Assembly: GCA_905221605.1 (NCBI GenBank)
Contig: CAJNDS010001779.1
Coordinates: 1,301,977 to 1,365,976, forward strand
DNA: 64,000 nt
Origin: Symbiodinium natans
Taxonomy: Eukaryota; Sar; Dinophyceae; Suessiales; Symbiodiniaceae
Direction: 5' to 3'
Below the pieces are notes generated by a model, which ran no database searches, was not told the DNA's origin, and saw only the letters and a program-made list of their open reading frames with translations. This document shows, piece after piece, positions 1-8,425 of this stretch (position 1 is the stretch's first letter; each line of letters begins with the position of its first letter). The translations under genes and the position numbers were made by a program.

Positions 1-119
1 CGATGAGACGTATCCCTAACCCTAATCCCTAAACCCTAAACCCTGAACCCTGAACCCTAAACCCTCTAAACCCTCTACACCCTCTAAACCCTCTAAACCC
101 TCTAAACCCTCTAAACCCT
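1..119. repeat. Degenerate CCCTAAA array with CCCTCTAAA variant
   Basis: C-rich strand telomere-like repeats with frequent CCCTGAA changes, then a block of nine-base CCCTCTAAA units from about 59 to 118. The C-rich strand reads 5' to 3' at the left edge, as at a left chromosome end. However, exons of the hydrolase gene lie to its right and arrays of both orientations follow, so this is more likely interstitial than the true end. Confidence 0.85.
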
Positions 120-235
120 ACATGATCCTATGAAAGTCACTGAGAGCTGTGAAGCCACCACCCCAAACACCCCCACGAAGAAACACTACTACTGGAGGTT
201 CATTTTTGATACTTACAAGGTAGGGTCATGATTAG

Positions 236-335
236 GGTTATAAGTAGGGTTTAAGGTTTAAGGTTTAAGGTTTCGGGTTACAAAGGAGAGTCATAAGTAG
301 GGTCGTAAGTAGGGTAACTACGGTTTTCACCCTAT
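236..335. repeat. Highly degenerate TTTAGGG-like tract
   Basis: Repeated AGGGT and GTTTAAGG motifs (for example AAGTAGGGT several times) suggest a decayed G-rich telomere-like array. The reading is weak because no long exact run survives. Confidence 0.4.
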
Positions 336-384
336 GCAAGGTACTCATAACCCTGGTGATAAGTACCCACATGAACCTGCAAGT

Positions 385-434
385 AAACCCTAAACCCTAA
401 ACCCTAAACCCTAAACCCTAAACCCTAAACCCCC
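385..434. repeat. CCCTAAA array, about 7 copies
   Basis: Seven near-perfect C-rich heptamers that end just downstream (in gene sense) of hydrolase exon 445-507, so they lie in an intron of that gene. Confidence 0.9.
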
Positions 435-444
435 GTGACGCCAC

Positions 445-3400
445 CAGCCTGCAGCTCGGTTCCCCAGTCGTTGGGCTCGTAGAAGATCAGCACGGCCTGG
501 CGCAGCTCTGGTCCTTTTTGATTCGGTCAACGTTAGGGTTTAGGGTTTAGGGTTTAGGGTTTAGGGTTTAGGGTTTAGGGTTTAGGGTTTAGGGTTTAGG
601 GTTTAGGGTTTAGGGTTTAGGGTTTAGGGCTCAGCAGCTCCGGATCGAGCAGTTTTATACATTTGCGGCTCTGGTATAACACCCACCCACCCAGAGAATC
701 CCATAACATTGAGAAAATATAAGAACAAGTATTCTCCAATCATCTCAGTTTCTAAGGCCTATGCTTGAAACGAACGGACACAAAACAAACACCTAGTATT
801 GTTAACCTCATTTTCTTGCCATTGCATCTCTTGTGCGCTGCGTTAGCCTAAACCCAGGCCTTGTGGCCCTGAAACCCTAAACTCCAGGCCTTGCGGGCCT
901 GAATTCCTAAAGGCCGTGAGGCCCTGAAACCCTAAAAAGCACCCTGAAACCCCAAACCCCAGGCCTTGACGCCCTGAAGCCCTAAACTCCAGGCCTTGAG
1001 GACCGAAATCCCAGGCCCTAAATTCCAGGCCTTAAGGCCCTGAAACCCTAAACCCCAGGCCTTGATGCCCTGAAACCCTGAACCCCGGCCTTGAAGCCTG
1101 GAACCACGAAAATGTGCCTTGAACCACGAAAAAATTGCCTTGAACCACGCAAAAACTGCCTTGAACAACGAATTCATTAAGGCATAAATTATTATATGAT
1201 AGGGAGGTTTGAGATTTAGCGTTTAGCGTTTAGGGTTTCCGATTTAAGGTTTTGGGTTTGGGGTTTTGGGCTTTGGGTTGATGGGTTGAGGGTTTAGGGC
1301 TTAGAGTTTAAGGCTTAGGGTTTAGGCTAGCTTTTTGGGGGTTGAAGTGTTTAGGATCGAGGATTTCAGGGTTGGAACCGCCCTCCCTTTCGGGAACCTC
1401 GATGCGGGGCGCATCCGGGGCGTTCACCTCACGGCAAACCAACCCTAAACCCTGAACCCTGAACCCTGCCTAAACCCTAAACCCTAAACCCTAAACCCTA
1501 AACCCTAAGCCTCAGGCTTTGGAAGGTTCATCGGAAATGGGTAGCTAAGGCAGGAGGCAAGGACTGAGGCACAAGTCGACTAGGTCAGGGCTGGCGGCTG
1601 GTCGATCCCATTGCCACACACCTCCCACCCCCTGCAGCCTCGTTTCAGGGTTTAGGGTTTCGGGCTTAGGGTTTAGGGGTTAGGGTTTTGGGTTTAGGGT
1701 TTTGGGTTTAGGGTCTAGAGTTTAGGGTTTGGGGTGAACTCTCAACTCCCAAACAGTACCAGGCCAGGGGAAAGTCTGAAGTTCAATCCTCCAAACAGCC
1801 TTGGCGCATTCACGCCCGGCAGAGCGCTCGTGGCCAGGGGCGGGAAGGGGCAGATGTCCTTGGTGCCACTGACCACCTGCGCTGTGGTGACCTTGGCTTC
1901 TGGCTCCGGGGGTTTCCGCTTTGGGTTGACCCTGAGAGGTCTGGCATACAAAGGATGATTAACAGCATGACTTTTAAGAACACGAGGGGAGCCTGCGCAC
2001 CGTCCCTTTGCTCTGCCCTTTGCAAGCGATTCCTAGCAACTCGCCGCAAGAAATGTATCTGCGGCCAGAGCAACCGCCCGCCCTGCAGCGAAGTCGAACC
2101 CATAACCTCAGTTTAGCTATAGGTACTTTGCATGTACTTTAAAGATCTCTACAGGGTCTCAGGTTACAGGAGCAATTGCGAGGGCAAAAGGGTGCACCGA
2201 CTAAGTCGATTCCTATATCCTTCGCGCATTTGCGGTCTGCACCGCAGACGTTCTGTGTTCAGGCGAAAATGCGAAGTCTCAATGAGCTCAGACTAAGGTG
2301 CGAGCGCTGGTCGAAAGCCTAGGGCCTATGAATAGGAGCTAGGACTAGGAGAAAGATTCAGAGGCAGCATTGAGGGCGCTCCCACTATAGGTCATTGCCA
2401 TTGCTCTCCCTCGTGTTTGTAAACAGGCTGAGTGCCACCCCCCCCCCCCCCCCGTGCAAAAAAAGCGGCCCCGAAACACAACTTTATCAGTCCTCTCAAC
2501 GCTGGTCCCGCCTTGGAAGCAGGCAAACCCTAGAAACCTTCAAAACCCTTCAATCCCTGAACTTCTTCCCAGTGACTGGCCGCAACTTCAGGTGTACGGC
2601 TCGCGCCGACGATGAGCACGCGACGGTCACTGAAGCGAGCCTCCATGCGGCTCAGGGTCCCGAAACTTCCCTAAAGGTCTCTGAGGGCCCCGAAGGGTTT
2701 AGGGTTTAGGGTTTAGGGGTTTAGGGTTTAGGGTTTAGGGTTTAGGGTTTAGGGTTTAGGGTTTAGGGTTTAGGGTTTAGGGTTTAGGGTTTAGGGTTTA
2801 GGGTTTAGGGTTTAGGGTTTAGGGCCTGGGTGTTTAGGGCTGAGTGGGCGACGCAGCCACGCTGGGTTCGGAGGGTTTTGGGGCTTTCAGCAAGCCAGGA
2901 CACTGCCTGCTGGCAGTTGCAGGAGCAGCTCCGAGCGACTGTATATTGTTGTAGCACCACTGAACATTGCGAGTATGGGTTGTGGTTATGACTAAAGGAT
3001 AACTGAACTCCTATACCCTAAACCCTGAACCCTAAAACCTAAACCCTGAACCCGTAACCCTAAACCCTAAACCCTAAACATGGGCCTGAGAACTCTCTGC
3101 GGCTGAGATTCGGCTAAGGCTCGGAAGGGCGTGTGGCTGAGGAGCATCCTCGCAAAGGGAGATCTGGGTCCCAAGGTTTAGGTTCAGGGTTTAGGGTTGA
3201 GGGTTTAGGGTTTAGGGTTTAGGGTTTAGGGTTTAGGGTTTAGGGTTTAGGGTTTAGGGTTTAGGGTTTAGGGTTTAGGGTTTAGGGTTTAGGGTTTAGG
3301 GTTTAGGGTTTAGGGTTTACTAAGTTCGGGGTTTAGGGTTTAGGGTTTAGAGTGGAGACTTCACTCGAGGCAGAACCGATGCTGGCGATCACCATGCGGC

Positions 3401-6400
3401 TGCTTGCATCAATGCTCGGCTGACCATGCGGGGTGTACGCCCGCACAATGCATATCAAAAGCAGACCACAAGCACGCAATGGGGCAAAGCTCCGACACCA
3501 AGGTGGCAACCTTGTGTTGCATAACTTTTCAGGGTATCATCATGGTCATCGCTGCCGCTTTTCTTGTCAACACTCTCGTTCCCATGACAAACATTCCTGT
3601 CGCCTATCACTTCGATCTTCGATCAGTAGCATGACCATGCTTCTCACCGCGATCATTCTTACGATTAACTCTGGTGCCTAACTCAAGATCGGCCAGAAGG
3701 AGCTTTCAAGCCGCACAGCCAAGTCCAAAGCAATCACCCGAAACCCTAACCCTAAACCCTAAACCCTAAACCCTAAACCCATGGCAAGTGGCTTTCTGCT
3801 AAGGGGCCCAGCCTGTTTGTCTCGAATGGGGCTGGACGCCCCAGCAGCTGTGCCTCTCCGGCTTCGGAGACATATTTTAACCTACCGAGAGGACTTAGGG
3901 GACTTAGGGTTTAGGGTTTAGGGTTTAGGGTTTAGGGCGTGCCAAACGGGAGCGCGCTTTGGGAGCGCGCGGTAGTCTGCAGACCTACCCACCCCAAGAC
4001 CGCCCACTTACAACTCTCAAGGAGTTAAGGCCTTTTATTTTTTTACAAAGCATCACATGAGTCAGCACTCACGCCCTTTTTGGGGATTTCCACAAGGTGC
4101 GTGGACCAGGCGCAAAGCTGCAGCAGACGGAAACGAGGCAGGGTCCGTGAAGGGCTAAGGGACGGGCCAGGAACAGAGAAAGGCAGCGAGGCTTGGTTGG
4201 CGCGAAGGGGCTCCAGCCAGGAAGAACACACAGGGCAGAGCGCCACCGAAACAGGGCTTTTGTGGCGGATAGCTTGGCTTCAGGACACAAACTGGTGCGC
4301 TGACAGCTTGGCTTTGCGCAAGGGGGTAAGATGACTCGAACAGGCCAGAGGCCAGGGCCAGGGCCAGGGCGGGCTCGCAGAGGGGCGCCACAGGGCCAGG
4401 GGCAGGGCCAGGGCCAGGGCCAGGGTCAGGGCCAGGGCCAGGGCCAGGGCCAGGCTCAGGGTCAGGGCCAGGGCCAGGGCCAGGGCCAGGGCCAGGGCCA
4501 GGGCCAGGGCCGGAGCCAGGCCAAAAGCGAATTTTTTCGCGAGAGCCTTGCTGCCCCAACAAAACGGCCCCTGGTCCCCGCAGCCCAGCGGACGGGGGTT
4601 GGGGACCCAGGGGTCTCCAGGGGCCTTCCCAGGCGGCCTCCAATGCAGGAGCCAAAGAATGTGCGCGGGCAGCTGGGGTTTCGGGTAATATAATATAAGA
4701 CAGTGACTACTGCTGTCTCGGCCTGTGCCTGCCTGGAGGGTAAGCCTGCCTGGAGGCCAGCTCGGTCGCCCGCCTGGGGCTCCCTCGCAGGGTCTCACTG
4801 AGCGCTCGACCAGTGCCCGCCTACCCCAAAAGACAAGAGAGTGGGGTGGCGGGCGGGTTTAGTGTATGGGTTTAGGGTTTAGGGTTTAGGGTTTAGGGTT
4901 TAGGGTTTAGGGTTTATAGAAGTGCAGTTATGATTGAGGTTACAAGTACCCATGAACCTTCAAGTAGGGTTGTGGGGTTGGGGTTCACAGCTTTCGCCTC
5001 GACTTCGGCTTTCGAGCTTGGGTTTAGGGGTTGGCAGGGGCTTTTGTTGCCAGCATCCCAAACAGGACACTCCCTGATTTTTCCCACACCAAGTAGAACT
5101 CGATATGCACTCACCGAAAACCATTATGGTAACCCTAAACCCTAAACCCTAAACCCTAAACCCTAAACCCTGAACCCTAAACCCTAAACCCCAAACCCTA
5201 AACCCTAACAAAAGTAGTACCCTCCTACATCGCGCGGTCTGAGCTGAGAGTCCAAGTCGGCAGCTTTCTCCGCCTCGAGGACTCCGCCTGTGGGTCATTG
5301 GGAACCCTCCATTCGCGGGTTTAGGGTTTAGGGTTTAGGGTTTAGGGTTTAGGGTTTAGGGTTTAGGGTTTAGGGTTTAGGGTTTAGGGTTTAGGGTTTA
5401 GGGTTTAGGGTTTAGTGTATGGGTTTAGGGTTTAAGGTTTAAGGTTTAGGATTTAGGGTTTAGGGTTTAGGGTTTAAGGTTTAGGGTTAGGGATTGAGGG
5501 TTTACTGTAGGGCTTCAAGGTTTAGGGCTTAGGGTTTAGGAGGGCTGCTGAGGTTGGGACTCGGGTCAGTCTTAAGAAGTTTAACGGAAGACTGCACAGC
5601 ACTCTGGGCCAACTTAGCTTCTCTGATCCGCTCTCTATCAATGCGTTCTGCACGCGTAGAGAGGCTTAGAGATCCGATGCGATCCATTTCAGCGGGAGCC
5701 AGGCACATGCAGCGCATCGCACCTCCATTCGTCATGAATGCGTAGGGGATGCGAGCGTCATCCAGCGCGCGGAGGGCCTGAAATCAAGGCACATCTTCGT
5801 GCGTTCAAAACCTATATGGGAGTCTACGAGAATAAGGGACCCTGATATAGACCCCCAAGTAGCAGGATTCTTGTATAACAATAAGGACCCAATAAGGTAC
5901 CCCTAATGTCGGAAACCCCATATCATTCTTGTTGTACTTGCCACTGTGCATTGTCTTCAGTCGTTGCTATTGCTGGCGCTACTGCTACTGCCATTGCTCA
6001 TGTTGTCCTTGTTGTACGTCTTAAGACTATACATACGTATATTATGGCGTTCAGTTTTGTTGCTACTGTCCGGCTTCATGCAAATCTTGGTGCTCCTCTT
6101 GTTGCTTCCATAAATACTACTATGACTATTCCTACGGCGCAGGGTCTGGGCAAGATCTGGGACCCTGGGTGCCGTCTGCAAAGTGCTTTAAGCTCTAGCC
6201 TGCAGCTTCGGGCGGCAGTGGCGATACAACTGGTGCAAGACCTCATACTATAGTAGCAGCACGAAGAAGAACACAAACAACAATATCGATCGAACGAGCA
6301 ATAACCATCATCATCATCATCATCATCATTGATTCTCTGAACCCAAACCCCTAACCCCAGAACCTCAACAATACTTGGAGGTTCACGGGTACTTACAAGC

Positions 6401-8118
6401 AAGGTCTTAGTAGGGTTATGGTGACAATAGCCTTGCTTAGGGTACGTATAACCCTACTTATAAGTACTCAAAAGAATGCACTGAAACGCGCGCTTGTTAG
6501 GGCACAGGCTCATGCGACTCAAGGTTGAAGGTTTGCGGGTTTAGGGCTGAGGCTTTTAAAGGACAATGTCATGCCCCAAGAAACAATATCTAGGGTTGAG
6601 GGCTCAAAGTGCAGGGTTAGGTCTTTCAGGTCTGGGGGTCGCAAGGGCCGTAGAGGTTTTTTGGGTTTTAGGCTTAGGGTCTTCAGGTTCAAAGGCTCCT
6701 TACGGCTTTCCGGGGTTTTTAGGGCGCGGAGTGTGGCATCACAGAAAAAAAAATAGGCTAAACCTCGCAAAGTAGCCCCTGATATACTAGGAAATAACGA
6801 CCAGTATGAGAACAATAATACTTGTACAATGTAGCGGTAGCGATACTTACTCACTATAGCATAAAGATGACGATGATGAACATTCTGGACAAAGTGCACG
6901 GGTTTAGGGTTTAGGGTTTAGGGTTTAGGGTTTAGGGTTTAGGGTTTAGGGTTTAGGGTTTAGGGTTTAGGGCTTAGGGTTTAGGGTTTAGGGTTTAGGG
7001 CTTAGGGTTTAGGGTTTAGGGTTTAGGGTTTAGGATTGAGGGTTTAGGGTTTAGGGTTTAGGGTTTGTCCCACCTCTGCAGCACCCGGGATGGGCTTGCA
7101 GCCTTGGACGAGTACGCCGTCGATGTCGAAGATCACACCCCACCTGCGGGAGGGGTTTGGGGTGTAGGGTTTGATTAAGGTTTAGGGTTTAGGGTTTAAG
7201 GTTTAAGGTTTAGGGTTTAGGGGTTAGGGGTTTTGGGTTTAGGGGTTTAGGGGTTTAGGGGTTCAGGGGTTTAGGGGTTTAGGGGTTTAGGGGTTTAGGG
7301 GTTTAGGGGTTTAGGGGTTTAGGGGGTTAGGGGGTTAGGGGTTTAGGGGTTTAGGGGTTTAGGGGTTTAGGGGTTTAGGGGTTTAGGGGTTTAGGGGTTT
7401 AGGGGTTTAGGGGTTTAGGGGTTCAACTAGGGGGGGGTAGTTTCAATGTCAGTATGTTGAGCGTATCGGGGAAGCCCTTTTGGGGGGAAGATGCCCAATG
7501 TTCACGTTCCTTTCAAGGCCTTCACCGCTGTTCCGGTCAAGGCTTCTTGGACACCGGATCGACGTTTAGAAATTCGGTTTAGCGTTTAGGGTTGAGGGTT
7601 TAGGGTTTAGGGTTTAGGGTTTAGGGCTATCTGCGACCCCCAAGTTGCGAACCACGAAAACAGTCGTATCAAAAGCGGAAGGAACAGTTGCAATATTCAC
7701 GAACCTTTCAATTAGTCAATCTTTGGGAGTTCACAAGCCGTTGAGCATTCTCATACTAGAGGCAACTGACTGATGTCTTCAAAGGAAGTGCACCCTAAAC
7801 CCTAAACCCTAAACCCTAAACCCTAAACCGACAAACGGAGCAGATACCGGACGGCTGGGAGCCCAAAAGACCGAAAGTTGTTCTCTCCATACCCAAACCC
7901 AAGACCCAACACCCTCAACCATAAGCCCTCAACCCTAAACATCCCTAAACATCCCTAAACATCCCTAAACATCCCTAAACATCCCTGAACATCCCTAAAC
8001 ATCCCTGAACATCCTAAACATCCCTAAACCCCAAACCCCAAACCCTGAACCCCCTAGAGTGGACGGGCGCCCCGCGATGCCTCCGCCGTGCCGCGCGAAG
8101 CGCGCGGGTGAGGCGCAT
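445..8118 (-). CDS. HAD-superfamily hydrolase, CECR5/HDHD5-like, multi-exon, 3' end outside window
   Basis: Nine minus-strand exons were read by eye: 8069-8118, 7074-7143, 5723-5777, 5236-5287, 3101-3163, 2598-2629 (end uncertain), 1814-1891 (start uncertain, 1931 possible), 1379-1427 and 445-507. A further exon may begin at 146. The first ATG, at 8118, opens an Arg-rich leader (MRLTRALRAARRRH) suited to mitochondrial targeting. Exon 2 has the HAD motif I core FDIDGVL followed by PIPGAAE. Exons 3-4 join as MTNGGGVLEAEKAADL, exon 5 has LLSHTPFR, exon 6 RVLIVGA, and exon 9 AVLIFYEPNDWG. These stations occur in the order known for CECR5/HDHD5 (HAD-IIA) proteins. Splice phases agree at every junction except between exons 6 and 7, where a small exon is missing. 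Donors are GT or GC and all acceptors are AG. About 170 of an expected roughly 400 residues are visible. HDHD5 has no firmly known substrate, so a phosphatase-like role is an inference. The introns contain the telomere-like arrays listed separately. Confidence 0.8.
531..629. repeat. TTTAGGG array, about 14 copies
   Basis: A clean G-rich heptamer array starting 24 bases from the acceptor of hydrolase exon 445-507. It is in opposite orientation to the array at 385-434, so two facing arrays bracket one 63-bp exon. Confidence 0.95.
851..1170. repeat. Minisatellite with GGCCTTG...GGCCCTGAAACCCTAA units
   Basis: About eight imperfect units of roughly 28-34 bp, each with a CCAGGCCTTG block, a GGCCCTGAA block and a telomere-like CCCTAAA tail. 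From about 1098 it changes to a roughly 25-bp unit built on GCCTTGAACCACGAAAA. It lies in the intron between exons 1379-1427 and 445-507. The open frame across it is a by-product of the repeat. Confidence 0.75.
1205..1345. repeat. Degenerate TTTAGGG-like tract
   Basis: Variants such as GTTTAGCG, GGTTTTGGG and GGGCTTAGAG suggest an old G-rich array. It ends about 35 bases from exon 1379-1427 of the hydrolase gene. Confidence 0.6.
1441..1509. repeat. CCCTAAA array, about 9 copies
   Basis: C-rich heptamers, the first three as CCCTGAA variants. They start 14 bases upstream of the hydrolase exon at 1379-1427 and fill that end of the intron. Confidence 0.9.
1646..1735. repeat. Degenerate TTTAGGG array
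   Basis: G-rich units with spacing changes (TTTAGGGG, TTTTGGG, GTCTAGAG). They lie in the same intron as the array at 1441-1509 but in opposite orientation. Confidence 0.75.
2438..2453. repeat. Poly-C run
   Basis: A homopolymer of 16 C in the intron between exons 2598-2629 and 1814-1891. Its exact length is likely to vary. Confidence 0.9.
2694..2824. repeat. TTTAGGG array, about 18 copies
   Basis: A near-perfect G-rich heptamer array with one extra G near 2717. It sits about 65 bases upstream of hydrolase exon 2598-2629, within an intron. Confidence 0.95.
3013..3078. repeat. CCCTAAA array, about 9 copies
   Basis: C-rich heptamers with CCCTGAA and CCGTAA variants. They end 22 bases from hydrolase exon 3101-3163. 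Confidence 0.9.
3178..3352. repeat. TTTAGGG array, about 22 copies
   Basis: A long G-rich array beginning 15 bases from the acceptor of exon 3101-3163 and interrupted once near 3319-3330. Arrays of opposite orientation flank this 63-bp exon on both sides. Confidence 0.95.
3738..3781. repeat. CCCTAAA array, about 6 copies
   Basis: A short C-rich array inside the large intron between exons 5236-5287 and 3101-3163. The unique bases at 3353-3737 and 3782-3890 hold no exon that I could place. Confidence 0.9.
3891..3938. repeat. TTTAGGG array, about 5 copies
   Basis: A short G-rich array in the same large intron, facing the C-rich array at 3738-3781 across about 110 unique bases. The roughly 400 bases after it (3939-4341) hold no recognisable exon. 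Confidence 0.9.
4342..4520. repeat. CCAGGG hexamer microsatellite, about 25 copies
   Basis: Hexamer CCAGGG with scattered T substitutions, interrupted near 4370-4395. It gives open frames on both strands that read as dipeptide repeats (GQ on plus; GP and LA on minus). These are not genes. The array lies in the intron between hydrolase exons 5236-5287 and 3101-3163. Nothing else is seen in 4521-4855. Confidence 0.9.
4856..4916. repeat. TTTAGGG array, about 8 copies
   Basis: A G-rich heptamer array, still within the large hydrolase intron. The unique 213 bases to its right (4917-5129) show no exon. Confidence 0.9.
5130..5212. repeat. CCCTAAA array, about 11 copies
   Basis: A C-rich array ending 24 bases from the donor of hydrolase exon 5236-5287. 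Confidence 0.9.
5318..5545. repeat. TTTAGGG array, about 20 clean plus degenerate copies
   Basis: Clean G-rich heptamers to about 5415, then drifting units (TTTAAGG, TTTAGGATT). It starts 30 bases from the acceptor of exon 5236-5287 and so lies in the intron before it. Confidence 0.95.
6307..6330. repeat. ATC trinucleotide microsatellite
   Basis: About eight ATC repeats in the intron between exons 7074-7143 and 5723-5777. The surrounding 5790-6890 is otherwise unique sequence in which no exon was recognised. Confidence 0.85.
6901..7067. repeat. TTTAGGG array, about 23 copies
   Basis: A G-rich heptamer array with two GGGCTTAGG variants. It ends 6 bases before the donor side of hydrolase exon 7074-7143, the exon that carries the FDIDGVL motif. 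Confidence 0.95.
7150..7431. repeat. TTTAGGG array converting to a homogeneous TTTAGGGG octamer array
   Basis: Heptamers from about 7182 give way to at least 22 octamers with one extra G from about 7228 to 7425. One copy is GTTCAGGG and two are GGGTTAGG. The array begins a few bases from the acceptor of exon 7074-7143. The switch to a uniform eight-base unit suggests local amplification of one variant. Confidence 0.9.
7577..7628. repeat. TTTAGGG array, about 6 copies
   Basis: A short G-rich array in the first intron of the hydrolase gene. Unique sequence at 7432-7576 and 7629-7792 shows no exon. Confidence 0.9.
7793..7829. repeat. CCCTAAA array, about 5 copies
   Basis: A short C-rich array in the first intron of the hydrolase gene. 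Confidence 0.9.
7898..8054. repeat. ATCCCTAAAC decamer array inside CCCTAAA-like tract
   Basis: About nine copies of a ten-base ATCCCTAAAC unit (some ATCCCTGAAC) from 7940 to 8025, flanked by degenerate C-rich heptamers. It ends about 15 bases from the donor of the first hydrolase exon (8069-8118). Confidence 0.9.
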
Positions 8119-8177
8119 GGCACGGAGCCGACTCTGAGTCAGCGAGAGCTCCGTTTGAGTTTGGGGGGGGGCACTTC

Positions 8178-8425
8178 TTAGGGTTTAGGGTTTAGGGTTT
8201 AGGGTTTAGGGTTTAGGGTTTAGGGTTTAGGGTTTAGGGTTTAGGGTTTAGGGTTTAGGGTTTAGGGTTTAGGGTTTACGGGTTAGGGTTTAGGGTTTAG
8301 GGTTTAGGGTTTAGGGTTTAGGGTTTAGGGTTTGGGGTTTGGGGTTTGGGTTTAGGGTTTAGGGTTTAGGGTTTAGGGTTTAGGGTTTAGGGTTTAGGGT
8401 TTAAGTTTTAGGGCTTAGGCTAGGG
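8178..8425. repeat. TTTAGGG array, about 33 copies
   Basis: The longest G-rich array of the window, with a TTTGGGG patch near 8330-8350. It lies about 60 bases upstream of the first ATG of the hydrolase gene and would be in its promoter or 5' UTR. Confidence 0.95.

Noticed and set aside
1-119. True chromosome end
   Set aside because: The sequence is degenerate, and the exons to its right belong to a gene that should continue to the left, so an interstitial array is more likely.
932-1177. Open frame on minus strand with WGLGFQG repeats
   Set aside because: It is the translation of the 28-34 bp minisatellite. The repeat explains the frame and there is no gene context.
1892-2597. Missing exon between hydrolase exons 2598-2629 and 1814-1891
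   Set aside because: Splice phase demands another short exon, but no candidate here gave a convincing peptide with matching phase. A minus-strand RAVALAADTF stretch near 2060 was considered and dropped.
4155-4798. Long open frames over the CCAGGG array on both strands
   Set aside because: A hexamer repeat is open in all frames; the products are dipeptide repeats.
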